Positions 1-11,664 of a stretch of 64,000 nucleotides of DNA are shown one piece after another. Source of the stretch: Adiantum capillus-veneris (taxonomy: Eukaryota > Streptophyta > Polypodiopsida > Polypodiales > Pteridaceae); assembly GCA_014529385.2 (NCBI GenBank), contig CM043942.1, forward strand, positions 51,902,274 to 51,966,273, given 5' to 3'. Each line of letters begins with the position of its first letter. Within the stretch, counting starts at the first letter, position 1. Below the pieces are notes generated by a model that saw nothing but the letters and a program-made list of their open reading frames with translations, was not told where the DNA came from and searched no databases. Made by a program: the position numbers and the translations under genes.

Positions 1-1204
1 ACTTTTGGTATTCTTCTTAAGCTCACTCTTAGCCTAGACTCTAGTTATGACTAGGCAGACTCTGGTCACTCTTAGCCGAGACTCTGGTTACGACTATGCA
101 GACCCCTACCATTCGGAGTGAGTGTCACTTGTTAATGAATCTCTACCTCGCACCCCAATTCTAATCATCAACTTACCCTACCTTCATTTCACAAATGGGC
201 CATGTTTTCTCTCGGTTATCACACGTATATTGGCACTTTATCCACAATTTTACGATACAATTTTGTTAGTCATTGTGATATATTCATGTTGTATTTAGTG
301 TTTTACAAACATTTGTTGCTACCAGATATCATAACTGTTGAATAATTTCATTTGCTTTTTAAGTCGATATTACAGTTGATTATTGCGAAATCTCTCCTCA
401 CACTACAATACTGATATTTTTTGTGCTTATTTTGTGAAACTTTGAAACTCTCACCTAAAAAATGGGCTGCGTATTCTAATAAGGCATCAAAACTTCTTTC
501 TTTAGTTACTTGGACGGGTGCAGGGATGATGTTTGCATCGACTCTACTTATGTGGCCGTACATTTCACTCGTACACTCATTCTTAACAATTTTAAAGATA
601 AATTGGATCGTTGACCTTCTGATTTTCAGTATGGTATAACAAATGATGTTTACAAGCTCAAGATTTTAAGTAGTATGAGAGTTACATTGTTAAACACATG
701 AGTTAAAGTAGTACAAGAGCCTCATGATCACCACACATATAGGTACATACATTTTCATATGCAAAATATTCTCCAACTCCTCATTTGAGATGGGGTGCTC
801 TTGGATATCGAGCCACAGTTTGTAAGTGCTTTGTTAGTAGAACATATTCTAATTTAGTGTCTACTAGGTGGTAAATGTTTTCTTTTTATGCCTTGCTTGG
901 TCCATTGGTCACAAGCACACAGATTCGCCGATTTAGGCAGCATAGTGCAGATTCGCCGATCTAGGCATCGCGTCTTTATTGGTGTAGATTCGTCGATTTA
1001 GGCAACATCGACACAAAATCATGCTGCAGTGGCTGGCCACCACTGCAACTGGTATGATTTTGTTACCCCGGGTACATAATGAAAGTGATTTGGATTTGGA
1101 CTTATATTGTGGAATTGGAATTGGATTGGGATTTGGTATCTGGTGATTATTATGGCATGTTTATGTGATGAGACTTGACATTATGAGATTGATGATGAGT
1201 GTGA
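1..1204. other. Non-coding stretch with short repeats
   Basis: No frame here has a recognisable product. Two short repeat groups are visible. Positions 24-66 and 67-102 are two imperfect copies of a 43 bp unit beginning CACTCTTAGCC. A 19 bp motif beginning AGATTCGCCGATTTAGG occurs three times, at 921-939, 949-967 and 986-1004. The stretch ends where homology to the gypsy polyprotein of GypD begins. Confidence 0.5.
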
Positions 1205-1220
1205 CAGGTGAGAAAAATGG

Positions 1221-3545
1221 AGATGAGCTAGGCCTAACCATGCCCTTCTCAACTAACTCATGCACTTTCCGCATAATCTCCTCTTGTTGAGCTTGAGAAA
1301 CTCTATAAGGAGGTTTGTTAGGTGGTGAACTTCCTGGAAGAAGTTCAATTGCATGGTCATCATTGTCTCATTTAGGAGGTAGTTCAAAAGGGATGTTGTT
1401 AATAAATACATCTTGAAACCCCTTGAGAAAATTGGATAACTCTAATTCTTTGTGGTTGCTTTTATTTTCTTTTGCTAAAGCATTAGGTTCATTTTGAAAA
1501 TCTTTAACAAAAATCATGTACACAAAAATAGAGCTCTTTATTGACTTATTGAAAGCTTGTGTTTGTACAATGGGTATGGTGTTACCCATTTGCTTAGCAT
1601 CTATGTACATATCTTTTCCCTTGAGCCTAAAGTAGATTCTCCTTTCGGGAAATTTAACATTGACAGCTAGGCGATCAAACCATGGTGCCCCTAGGATTAC
1701 ATCCTCATGCTTGACAGGAGAGATAAAGAAGTCCTCTTTGTCCACATAGCTTTGGACATGGAGCCTCAATTTCCCAATTAAGGGAGTAACTGAAGCTTCT
1801 TGCCCCTTGAAAGCACCCTCTGTGGGTAGGACATCTCCCATCTCATAGGTTTGTATGCCTAGCTTGGTGGCCAACTCTATAGATATAAAATTGTGAGTAG
1901 AACCAGGGTCAAAGAGAATAAAAGCATCGTGTTCTCTTACCTTTCCCCAAGCATGGCATAGAGGAGATCCTTTGTGGTGAGTTTCCTCCTCTTGGATTTC
2001 AACCAAGGTAGCTCTAGGAGGCTCATGGCGGGTGTTCTTTTGGGGACAAGCGCGGTACGCATGCCCTTTTTTGCTGCACTTGAAACACTGGTTATCCTTG
2101 CAACAACGCTCAAGCTCTTCAGGGGAGAGTTTTTTTTTGCCTTTGTAAACTCCCTCTCTTTAGCTTTGTTGGAATTGGCCTTAGGAGACTTTTGGACATT
2201 GTCCTTCCCCTTAGGCTCATTGGAACCCTTTTTTTCCGAGGGCTTAGAATTCCTCTTAGCCCCTGTTTGGAAATTGATTCGAGAGGCCACCATAGTATGG
2301 TGTATTACCGCCGATATGGTGCATGGCCTTTGGGAGTTGACATACTCCGCCATTTCTTCGGTTAAGCCCGCACAAAATTGTTGCTTTTTCTCTCCAAAAT
2401 CCAACTTTTGGAAGACAGTGGCTTTGAGTTGTAGGTCCCAAAACTTGTCTACATATTTATGGATGGATTCATAGGGGGAGAGCTTCAAGCTTCGCCATTC
2501 AATGAGTACTTTGTCTTTGGCATCGGTGGACAAAAACTGCTTCATAATGGAAGCTCTTAAAGCTTTCCATGTTTGTGGAGCTTCACCTTCACCGTTGGCC
2601 CATAGCTAGACCACCATTGCCTGGCAGAGACTTTGAAAGTCAAAGCTACATGGTGTAGCTTAGAGGACTCCCGTAAGCCCTCATCTCCGAACAACACCGC
2701 ATTCAAAATGTTGATAAAGGCCAAGACATTTCCTGTAGCACCAAAGGTTCCACGTAGGTAAGGGAAAGAGATGCTCTTTCTTCATCCCTCCTTGAACTTC
2801 TTGAGCTTGGACGACCTCTTCCACGCGGCATAGGATTTCCTATGGCCTCTTCTTTTTTATGGGTCAAAGGTTGCACCATCACTTTCTTCAGAAGGTGAAG
2901 AATTTGAGGAAGATGGAGAAGAGGGTGACCTCTTTCTCGCCTTTTTCTTGCCTTGATCTTCGTTGTCTTCACCATCACTTTCATAAGAGGAAGAGGATGA
3001 AGAAGATGGAGAAGAGGGTGTCCTCTTTCTCGCCTTTTTCTTCTCTTGCTTTTTGTCATCCCTCTTTGAATTATGGTGTGGATAAGTGTGCGATGGTCTT
3101 CTCCGTTTTGGAGGGGATGGAGAGCATTTAGCCCGCTGTCTTCATGGAGCCATCTCCATTGAGGTGGCGGGAGACTCACTCCTTTCTCGTTCCTTCGGTG
3201 AAGGCTCTTGAGTTCTCCTTTGAGAAGGAGATACATCATCAAGAAGTAAATTCTTGAGCCCTTCATATGGATCCTCTTCTTCTTCCCAAATCGGAGAGAG
3301 GCCTCTTTTGGAAGTCACACAAGGAGGCTTCCTAGGTGTTCTGTCATCACGGTGGGGAGCTTGGAGAATCCCATGAGCACGGAGCTGCCGTTACACTTCA
3401 CTTTGGAGGGATGGATTGCCCATGGCTTTTTGAAGCCTAGAAACAAGATAGTTAACAAGCATCTGGGCATCATTAGTAGCCTGCTCATTAGCAAAATCAA
3501 AGTTATCAACATTAATTTCACTCTCTTTACTATTGTCAGCCATTC
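1221..3545 (-). pseudogene. Decayed gag-protease of GypD
   Basis: Read on the minus strand from the ATG complementary to 3543-3545, the frame starts MADNSKES, like GypA's MVDNNQES. It runs through an Arg/Ser/Lys-rich segment (about 2850-3300) into the Gag core (about 2300-2700). A zinc knuckle CFKCSKKGHAYRAC follows near 2045-2090, then a retropepsin with the active-site motif FDPGSTHNF near 1900. The last part is the linker to RT, ending at 'KGMVRP'. Several frame changes and stops split it, notably around 2700, 2570 and 2010. It should be non-functional. Assignment to Gag-PR is firm because long segments align with the open frame of GypA. Confidence 0.85.
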
Positions 3546-3946
3546 TAACAACTTTTAGGTGTAAACTTTTTTGGTGTACTTTGTCACTTCAAGCCCTAGT
3601 TGCTACTCCTCTTAACCCCTTTAGAAAAAGCACTCAAGCTATTGTACCCGTGGCTCGAATACCATTAATTGCAAGGAATAGAAGAGAGGGTCGTTCAACA
3701 CCAAAACAACACTGGCTCTTGTCAAGCTTCTAATAGCTCAATAGTGGTTAAGCCGTAGGCAAGCCCGTAGGACTCCACTATTAAGACCATAGCTCTCGAC
3801 ATTGATGCCCCGTTAACTGCACGAAGGCAGGCGCATTGCAAGGCTGAAAAATCCCTATTCTACTTACTCACATGCAATTAATAATACCAACCATTTATAG
3901 CTAGCTTGAGGACCTCCCTTCTTGAGAAATAAAAGAGAAACCTTGT

Positions 3947-3958
3947 GCTCTGATACCA
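3947..3958 (-). other. Primer-binding site of GypD (initiator tRNA-Met type)
   Basis: On the minus strand this reads TGGTATCAGAGC, the standard plant primer-binding site complementary to the 3' end of initiator tRNA-Met. One base separates it from the LTR end at 3960, which fixes that LTR boundary. Confidence 0.9.
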
Positions 3959-3959
3959 A

Positions 3960-5144
3960 TGTAGCATTTAATGACCTAGTAACTTGTGTGTAGCGGAAAA
4001 TAGCATGAACATAGTGAGCATTTCATTAGAATAGATTCCTAATGCGAATAACAAGAGTGCTTGGGTCGAGAGAGCAACAAAAATCACAACACCTTGTTAG
4101 ATAGCATGAACAATACTTCAAAAGAGAGAGAAATTAAGCTATTGACAACAGTAAAGGACCGGATTTACATGGAGCCGGTCCCCCCTCCAAAAGGCTTTGT
4201 ATTATGGTTTCTTTCATCAAGAGAGACATTTTACAATACATTCTTTGTGTTCCTTCAATACTAGCTAGTGCAATGAAGATGGAAACTTCATGCACCAAGC
4301 AAAACACTTATCAAACACAACATCAATTCCCTCACGGTCTCAGACCCAAGACCTCACACACCTTCGAAGACGGTGAGAGCTAGCGGGGTATGAGAGTAGA
4401 TTGAGAGGAAGAAGGAGTATTCTTACGAGAAAGATGTACATATCCTCACATAATCACTCATATTAGCATAGCTTAGCTTAGTAATTATCATGGTAGAGGA
4501 GATGAGAATGCATTGAAGCTTGGCTCTTGGTTGGATTTGCATCACAAATCCAAGAGTTGTTGATGTAGGCCTCCCTTCTCACAAGCTTGGAGTAGGTGAT
4601 AAGCTTTCCATTAAAGCTTGAGAAGAGGGAGAGATAGAGTCTTCTTTGCTTCACACATGAGATTGTGTGAGTGTGTGTGTGATAATTCCTTGAAAAATCA
4701 GCCCCCTCTCTCTCTTGGTTGACCCCCTTGCTAATTACTCATGCTAGCATCCTATTGACCTCCCTAGGCTTAGCCAATGACAATTAAGCAACACAAGTGA
4801 TAAGCCTTCTGACATGTGTCCCCTCTTTCCCCTTTTGTGAGATCTTTAGGTAATTATTTCATCCAAGTAAAATCTCATTGGACCCCTTTGCCTCCTGGCC
4901 AATAGGAATCAGGCAAGCCATTGGGCTGCTGAATGCTCATTGGACCCCTTGGGAGACTATCCAATTGTCTTCTAGAGAGCTTAATTCCCATTGTTTCTTT
5001 TATTAAGTGTTTTTAAATTAATTAAGCTAGCCTACTTCTCATTGGTCCACCTCCAAGGCCATCCAATAGGATTTGAGTACACCTTGTGGGCATCTGGGCT
5101 AGGGAGCTGACATGTGTCCCTCATTCCCTTTGTGTAAAGGGAGC

Positions 5145-5180
<36 letters not shown>

Positions 5181-5558
5181 TCTTCTCTCTCATCCCCTAC
5201 TTGGAAGGCTCGGCCCCTCCTATGTAGGGATGGATGAAGACTTTTGGGGCACACACAAAGCATCAAATTTCCCTAATGTTTGACCTTTGGACACAACCTT
5301 TGAATTTTGGAACCTTAGCATTTTGGAAGTCTTAATGGGCTGAACCTTAGGGTCTTTTAAGCCCATTGTTGCACATAGCTCTTTTGCAGATGGCCCCCCT
5401 TTTGGATCCCTATTTTCCCTCCTGTGGATCCCTCTTGCGGCCGGTCTGCTAGCTTAACCAATATTCTAGCTTTTTCTCCCTTGGCACTTCCCCATATTAA
5501 ATGATTAGTTTAACTGGAGAAAATAATTTAGGAGAATTAGATATTGATTATTATGACA
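3960..5558 (-). repeat. 5' LTR of GypD (1.6 kb)
   Basis: The LTR starts TGTAGC next to the primer-binding site and ends TTATGACA at 5558. It is related to the GypA LTRs. Shared landmarks are the hairpin arms GGACCGG/CCGGTCC near 4156-4181, the stretch around 'CTCACGGTCTCAGACCCAAGACCTC', and the TATGACA terminus. It contains a (TG)n tract at 5145-5179 that the other LTRs lack. Confidence 0.85.
5145..5179. repeat. (TG)n microsatellite
   Basis: About 17 uninterrupted TG dinucleotides lie inside the GypD LTR. Confidence 0.95.
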
Positions 5559-5664
5559 CTTTATTTTATTTTTGTACCCAAACATTGTATTAGATCCACC
5601 AAGATTGTATCGGTTTGATCTCATAGGCCATTTTGGCCTTTTAAAGACGTTTAATATAAACATT

Positions 5665-5667
<3 letters not shown>

Positions 5668-5719
<52 letters not shown>
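5668..5719. repeat. (CT)n microsatellite
   Basis: About 26 uninterrupted CT dinucleotides. Confidence 0.97.
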
Positions 5720-5723
<4 letters not shown>

Positions 5724-5823
5724 AGGCAACGCAGGGCAGTGCAAGGAAAGTGCAAGTAGAGAAGAGAAGACGCGAGCGGGGCAGGGCAGGGAAGGCGCGA
5801 GCAGAGCAGAGGAGGCAGAGCAA

Positions 5824-5888
5824 GACATCCTACACGTAGGTGATCGTACATCCTACGCATAGTTGAGAAGACATCCTACGTTAGGAGG
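5824..5888. repeat. Three relics of the ACATCCTACG motif
   Basis: GACATCCTAC-type sequences start at 5824, about 5847 and about 5870, spaced about 23 bp. The first two continue into partial mirror halves (ACGTAGG, GCATAG). They match the half-site of the palindrome repeated in the GagPro-1 leader at 26047-27458, which is 20 kb away in an unrelated context. Confidence 0.7.
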
Positions 5889-6559
5889 TTTTTTCTTTTG
5901 AGATGAAGCACCCTTGGCATGAAAAAGTCCACAAAGAAACAATAAAAGCACCTTTTTTAGCGGCATAACCCTCTTTGCCAAAAGCAGCCTTCAAACCACC
6001 CATTTCATTTCTGAGTCCTCTAACGTTTGCATGAGGCATCCACTACAAAGAGGGATAGAATGACACTCATGATAGATAATTAAACAATTGTATTTGATTC
6101 AAAATATCTTGTCCTTTGTTCAGGTAGATCTCTGCTTCATTATTGTCATCTTGACCAAGCTCAGGCCTTACCACAAAAGGCACAATTGCAAGGGCTTGTT
6201 CCTAAGGAACAAGCTTAGCTGGAACAAAATCACCACACTAAGTGACACCTTCTGGATTAGGTTGACTTTCTCCATCTTCGCCCAAATCCTCTGTATCTTT
6301 AAAACTTGTCTCCACCTCATTACTAACTTCACCCAAAATTTGACTACCTATTGGAATATCCTTCTTTTTTGAGACTCTTGGTCGCTTCATTTGCTTAGAT
6401 GAACAATATGGACTCACAAGACTGCAAACACCACAAAGCAATCTTTAGATCACAACACTAGAAGCAATCGAATGACTATCATGTTGTCTCCCATCCTAAA
6501 AAGATTTAAATTTGGTAGCCAAAAGAATTAAAGTGACTAATTAACATTGAAAAACTACA

Positions 6560-6836
6560 ATCCTAGGGAGGGCATGTCATCGTGCCCTCACTCAAGGATG
6601 AAATAGGGAAAGAGAAATTCAAGTCACTGGAAGGGCACCTCAACGTTTCCTCTGAGAAATTTTGATATTTTCCTTTCCATATTTCATCATTGGATGAGGA
6701 CACGTCGATGTGCCCTCCCTGAGATTAGACTTTCCAATTGTAAATTTATTGTTTGGAGGAGGGCATGTCGGCATGCCCTCCCTGAGATTGCTGCAAATTT
6801 ATTGCTTGGAAGAGGGCACGTCGACGTGCCTTCCCT
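6560..6836. repeat. Palindromic minisatellite (GGGCACGTC/GACGTGCCC core), copy 1
   Basis: Four cores of the form GGGCAYGTCnnCRTGCCC occur at about 6562, 6701, 6759 and 6814, separated by AT-richer spacers that themselves repeat (CCTGAGATT...AATTTATTG). The ideal core is an 18 nt perfect palindrome containing SalI-like GTCGAC. Individual copies have one to three mismatches. Confidence 0.8.
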
Positions 6837-7201
6837 TAGATTGCAATTAGACTTGGTGAAATTCAAGATCGCAATCATGCCTCTCTCTTTTGAACGGTGA
6901 GATGCTGCTCATTAAATTCTCATGTCATATTAATGGCTCACAAACATCAGCAACAAGGTTGCATTGTACCTTTGCTAGGCACATATTATTGTCATCACCG
7001 TTTACGCTCACACCATCAACCTTTGAATGTAATGAGGCATGTGGGCATATGGCATTGTTATCAACACCATGTGATTTGTCATGTAGGCAACAATTTGGAT
7101 TTGCCCCTAATACTTGTATGTCTGTCAATAGAATCAATGTTGGTACAACACCTATAAAACTTATGCTTAACAACCCCCTCGCAGGGCTACCCCTCACACC
7201 T

Positions 7202-7258
7202 GGGGGGGGGGGGGGGGGGGGGGGGGGCTGGCAATGGCGAAGAAACTAGGATTTTTTT

Positions 7259-7302
<44 letters not shown>
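7202..7302. repeat. Poly-G run followed by (CA)n
   Basis: There are 26 consecutive G residues at 7202-7227, a short unique spacer, then about 20 CA dinucleotides at 7261-7302. The same arrangement ends copy 2 of the block (10561-10615 and 10650-10673). Confidence 0.95.
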
Positions 7303-7303
<1 letters not shown>

Positions 7304-7305
<2 letters not shown>

Positions 7306-8504
7306 TCAATTATCGTCCACGAAGGTGAGATATGACCTATGGGACCGAAAACAAAACATTAGAGAGAGGTCTTCGAAGCGAGGGGATTGTGAGATACATC
7401 TCAATTAACGACTAAGTGTCCATCAAGGGGAAAATAAAAGGAAGATAAGTTGAATAAAACCTATGGAGAGGACCCACCCCCCCTCCCCCCAAAAGAACGA
7501 AGTGCCACTCAGAAAAAGACAAACTTCAACAAAGATGATGCATTGTGTGCAACTAGCAAGGCTAGCACTCAACTGCAAAGTGCGAAAATCATTATGAGAG
7601 AATGTGTTTGCATATTGCACATGCTCAAAATAAACATGTAATCCCACCTACCAAATTTGACATTTACTTTCGAGTTAAACATTTTAAGGTGAGACAACCT
7701 CTTAAATGGTGGAAAATTAAATCTAAAAACCTTCAAATATACTCAATATGACTCTTATTTGTAGGTTTTCCAAGTTTTGGAAAACAAGGGTGTGCGTTCG
7801 GGCACATGCACACATCAAAACGAGCCAATACCTATAAGAGACGACCTCTAAAATTGTGGAAAATAAATCTTAAAACGTTCAAATATACTAAATATGACTC
7901 TTATTTGTAGGTTTTCCAAGTTTTAGAAAACACGAGTGTGCGTGCACACGCTTGCCCCATGGGATGTGAATCAAAGAAGGAATTGGGCAAGCAAGATAAA
8001 AAGAACAAAGACCTATAAGTTAAAGACGGCGTGTGACTCTGCTACTCTTAAGCCAATACAAGGCTTAGCATTTGTTCAACCGGTAGTGACATGAGTGAGA
8101 GAAAGGGAGGAAGGGGGGGGGGGGGGGGGGGGGGTGCAAAACCAAAAATAATGGTATGACAATGACTGCCATAAACATTTCAATAAAAGAACCACCTGTT
8201 TGCTATCTGACAATCTGGCTTGAATCAGGCTTCTCTCTGCCCGAATCTTAGCTGATTGCCATGATCACAACTACCTACAACTGTAACCAAGCAATATAAG
8301 CATTTCAAACAGAAACGTTGTTCAATCTTTAATAAATATGTGGAATCAATGCACCAACATTTGTTTGCAGATCTCATATATGCACTTTGATTGAAGATAT
8401 ACCTTGCTACTCAAGAAAAAGGTTCGAAATAGAGCCCCACTCTGTCATAGCAACAATAAAGACTTCAAAGAAGCTGACATGAAATTCAGAGTGGTGATTA
8501 TTCC
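7304..8504. other. Non-coding stretch
   Basis: No recognisable coding content. It contains a tandem duplication (7690-7955, listed separately) and a poly-G run at 8113-8134. The last 100 bases before 8505 lie just downstream of the PPR pseudogene's stop codon and may be its 3' flank. Confidence 0.5.
7690..7955. repeat. Tandem duplication, about 145 bp unit
   Basis: Two imperfect copies start near 7690 and 7835. Each carries GTGGAAAATAAAT..., TTCAAATATACT, and GACTCTTATTTGTAGGTTTT, and ends in a GTGTGCG-rich segment. Confidence 0.8.
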
Positions 8505-9590
8505 TCATAGAGTTTCAGGTGCCTCCTCCACACGCTTACTCACACCCGCAAGAAAACTTTTGGTTTCTATCCCTAAGCTTTGTGTTGCTCCTTCTGAAGG
8601 CTTTCTAACACCTACAAGAAATTTGGCTGCTTGAATTCCTAATAAAGCTCTTTCAACCTCATCAGATGGGGTGAGACCTTGGGCAATCATCCGATCTCGC
8701 ATGGACTGAGCCTCCTCACGATCGTTGCCATCCAGCAATGAAACAATCATTAGCTCATAAGTTGAAACATCAATCTCAACCTCCTCAGCGAGAAGAGCCT
8801 TCACCTTATCAACGGAAGTTTCTCTAGCATACACTGAAAAAAGACTAGCGTAAGGTTTGCAATCCGAAACATCGCCTTTATCTTTGAGGTTCTATCAAGA
8901 GTTTTTGCCTCCTGAACCAAACCCATCTTTCCAAACCATCCAATTAGCGTCATAAGAGTCTCCACCCGGCCTTATAGCCATGCTTTCTAGCTTTAGCAGC
9001 ACATCTACCGCCCTTTGAAACTAATTTTTTTTCTCAAAGGCAACAATTAGCATGTTGACTGACTCATCTGGAGGAGAAAATCCTGAATTCATCATATCTT
9101 CAATTTTCAGGACAGCAGATGGTAGCAAATTTGAGTGAATATAAGCATTCATAAGAGCTGAGTAGATATCAGGACTCATTTGTGGCCTTAAGAAGGCATC
9201 CTCATTCATAATTGAAAACATTTTCAAGGCCTCTACAGCTTTATCTTGTTTCCCATAGCCATTAAGAACCATAAGGTAAGTATCAACAGATCCACGTAGC
9301 TTTTCCTCCTCCATTTCTGCTAGCATGTTTCTCCCTCTTCAGGATTTCCAGTTTCACAGTGAAACTCAATCATCTTATCGCATGCACCAAGATCAGGCAT
9401 GTAACCCCATTGAACATATTCCATCGAACATCTCTCTAGCTTTATCAACCCTCTACAGTTTGCAGTTCATATCAAGCAACAAGGTGCATGCTACAAAATC
9501 AGGGGAAAAGCCCTTATCCAAAGTACTTATCAACCTTTCTACATCATCATAACGTTCTAAGTTCATGTATTTTACTAGAATTCTTTACAA
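8505..9590 (-). pseudogene. Pentatricopeptide-repeat (PPR) protein pseudogene, C-terminal part
   Basis: PPR proteins bind organellar RNA through tandem helical pairs of about 35 residues. Read on the minus strand, 9590-9330 encodes GFSPDFVACTLLLDMNCKL then a stop, then RVDKAREMFDGMF. Positions 9326-9021 encode two good PPR units (DTYLMVLNGYGK...ALKMF and DIYSALMNAYIHS...GFSPPD). Positions 9020-8835 continue with ETLMTLIGWFGKMGLVQEAK in shifted frames. Positions 8834-8505 give the last unit (YELMIVSLLDGNDREEA) and a plausible C-terminus. At least one stop and two frameshifts interrupt it, and nothing upstream of about 9590 remains because the repeat block copy 2 begins there. It is the only host-type protein gene I recognise in the window. 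Confidence 0.8.
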
Positions 9591-9599
9591 ATCCTGTGC

Positions 9600-10673
9600 T
9601 CAGCTGGAACAAAATCACCACATTGAATGACACCTTCTTCACCCAAATCCTCTGTATCTTTAAAACTTGTCTCCACCTCATTACTAACTTCACCCAAAAT
9701 TTGACTACCTATTGGAATATCCTTCTTTTTTGAGACTATTGGTCGCTTCATTTGCTTAGATGAACGATATGGACTCATAGGACTGCAAACACCACAAAGC
9801 AATCTTTAGATCACAACACTACAATCAATTGAATGACTATCATGATGTCTCCCATCCTAAAAAGATTTAAGTTTGGTAGCCAAAAGAATTAAAATAACTA
9901 ATTAACATTGGGAAATTACAATCTTAGGGAGGGCATGTTGACGTGCCCTCACTCAAGGATGAAATAGGGAAAGAGAAATTCAAGTCATTGGAAGGACACC
10001 TCAACGTTTCCTCTAAGAAATTTTGATATTTTCCTTTCCATATTTCATCATTGGATGAGGGCACGTCGACATGCCCTCCCTGGGATTGGACTTTCCAATT
10101 GTAAATTTATTGTTTGGAGGAGGGCATGTTGGCATGCACTTCCTGAGACTGCTGCAAATTTATTGCTTGGAAGAGGGCACATCGACGTGCCTTCCCTTAG
10201 ATTGCAATTAGCCTTGCTGAAATTCAAGATCGCAATCAGGCCTCTCTCTTTTGAATGGTGAGATTCTGCTCATTAAATTCTCACGTCATATTAATGGCTC
10301 ACAAACATCAGCAACAAGGTTGCATGGTACCTCTGCTAGGCACATATTATTGTCATCACCATTTAAGCTCACACCATCAACCTCTGAATGTAATGAAGCA
10401 TGTGGGCATATGGCATTGTTATCAACACCATGTGATTTTTCATGTAGGCAACAATTTGGATTTGCCCCTGATACTTGTATGTCTGTCAACAGAATCAATG
10501 TTGGTACAACACCAATAAAACTTATGCTTAATAACCCCCTCGTAGGGCTACCCCTCACACCTGGGGGAGGCGCAGGTGGGGGGGGGGAGGGGGGGGGGGG
10601 GGGGGGGGGGGGGGGACTTTTAATGGCAAATAAAATAGGATTTTTACTGCACACACACACACACACACACACA
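9600..10673. repeat. 1.08 kb dispersed repeat, copy 2
   Basis: Direct copy of 6217-7303 with scattered substitutions and one 18-base gap early on. It abuts the PPR pseudogene at about 9595, so it marks the point where PPR homology stops. It ends in an interrupted poly-G run (10561-10615) and (CA)n (10650-10673). Confidence 0.8.
9927..10198. repeat. Palindromic minisatellite, copy 2
   Basis: The four palindromic cores of copy 1 recur at about 9929, 10059, 10118 and 10175 with partly different substitutions. For example, the second core is GGGCACGTCGACATGCCC here but GGACACGTCGATGTGCCC in copy 1. Confidence 0.75.
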
Positions 10674-11620
10674 GAGATGGTCTACTAGAAAAATAGGTCA
10701 CTTTAGTGTCTCAGGAGACTTGAGTGTCCAATTATAGAACTAGTGTTAACCACATCGTATACAACATTTTATCTTTTATGTAGCATTTGAAAATTTTGCT
10801 TGAGTGAAGAGTTATGGTTAAAATATACCTTGTTGCCTTTTGCACTCAAGGCAACTTTTTGAACCCCAAGATCCATGGAGAGCCATTATATGCATTCATC
10901 TGATAGGAAAATCTACTAATACTTGATAAATGTATTTAGATCACCATTATCATTCATGACTGTGAGTTATGAATTACTTTTTATGTATAGGTTAAGAGGA
11001 GTACCATATAGAGTTGTAGGTTTGATGTGAGGTTCATATATGTTCTATGCGCTATTTCAAGGTTCTCATGTCCATAAACTTATGTGTTGATGTATGTTTA
11101 GCCAACACAAGTTGTATGGATAGTTTTGCACAAAATGGCTTTCTTTTCACATCATGATTGATCATATGAGTCCCGCATGGGTGAAATGACATGGTAAGGT
11201 GATAATATATTTTGTAGAGCTAAGCTTGATTCATTTTGGTATGCTATCAATCACTCCCTCTTTTATGTCATGTATGCATCCAAAAATAGGAAAAAATTGT
11301 TTTGCACTTAAGTGTGAAAAGTATACTATATGATATCAATCACTCCCTCTTTTATATCATGTGTGCATCCAATAATAGGAAAAGTTGTTTTGCACTCAAA
11401 TGTGAAGTCATACTATACAACTGGTCAAAGTGATGGGGGTATTTTGTATCATGATTAAGGTTATGTGATGATATTAAATGATGCATGAAACCTCAAAGGA
11501 TAGCTATGGATATCCCACCTACATGTGTGTACTGCTTTCCATCCTTCTATGTCAAAAACTAGCTCTATGTGCAAGGACAGTGATGTGTGGTTGTGGTGCA
11601 TCACTTGTATATGGTTAAAT
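10674..11620. other. Non-coding AT-rich stretch
   Basis: No recognisable gene. It holds one tandem duplication (11247-11426, listed separately). It ends where the first 40 bases of a gypsy LTR begin. Confidence 0.5.
11247..11426. repeat. Tandem duplication, about 90 bp unit
   Basis: Two copies of a unit beginning ATCAATCACTCCCTCTTTTA, starting at about 11247 and 11337, differ by a few substitutions and small gaps. Confidence 0.85.
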
Positions 11621-11664
11621 TTTCATAAAATCTAATATCTACCTATTCCAAAAGACTTTCTCAT

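Larger units (their letters stand above)
1205..5558 (-). mobile_element. GypD: 5' half of a Ty3/gypsy chromovirus-type element
   Basis: A minus-strand element is read from its 5' LTR at the right (3960-5558) through a primer-binding site, Gag and protease, and is cut off at about 1205. The cut falls at the start of RT, at the residues matching 'KGMVRPSS' of GypA (45825-54657). RT, RNase H, integrase and the 3' LTR are absent. Gag and protease are close relatives of GypA's but carry several frameshifts and stops. Without the 3' LTR no target-site duplication can be tested. Confidence 0.85.
5559..6216. other. Non-coding stretch; one short unexplained frame
   Basis: The stretch holds a (CT)n tract, a purine-rich segment (5720-5820) and three copies of an ACATCCTACG motif (listed separately). 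On the minus strand about 50 codons are open across 5885-6040, including 'GLRNEMGGLKAAFGKEG'. I do not recognise the family and it may be a pseudogene scrap. An inverted repeat GCTTGTTCCT-A-AGGAACAAGC lies at about 6193-6213, just before the duplicated block that starts near 6217. Confidence 0.4.
6217..7303. repeat. 1.08 kb dispersed repeat, copy 1
   Basis: This block is closely similar in sequence and orientation to 9600-10673. Both begin AGCTGGAACAAAATCACCAC, carry the same four-palindrome minisatellite, and end with a poly-G run followed by (CA)n. Frames of up to 119 codons exist on both strands, but they include the poly-G translation and match no family I know. The block could be a non-autonomous mobile sequence or a segmental duplication. 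I see no terminal inverted repeats and have not identified a target-site duplication. Confidence 0.8.

Noticed and set aside
6890-7249. Open frames of 86-145 codons in the duplicated block (also 10251-10688)
   Set aside because: They run into poly-Gly or poly-Pro from the G tract, overlap on both strands, and show no known motif.
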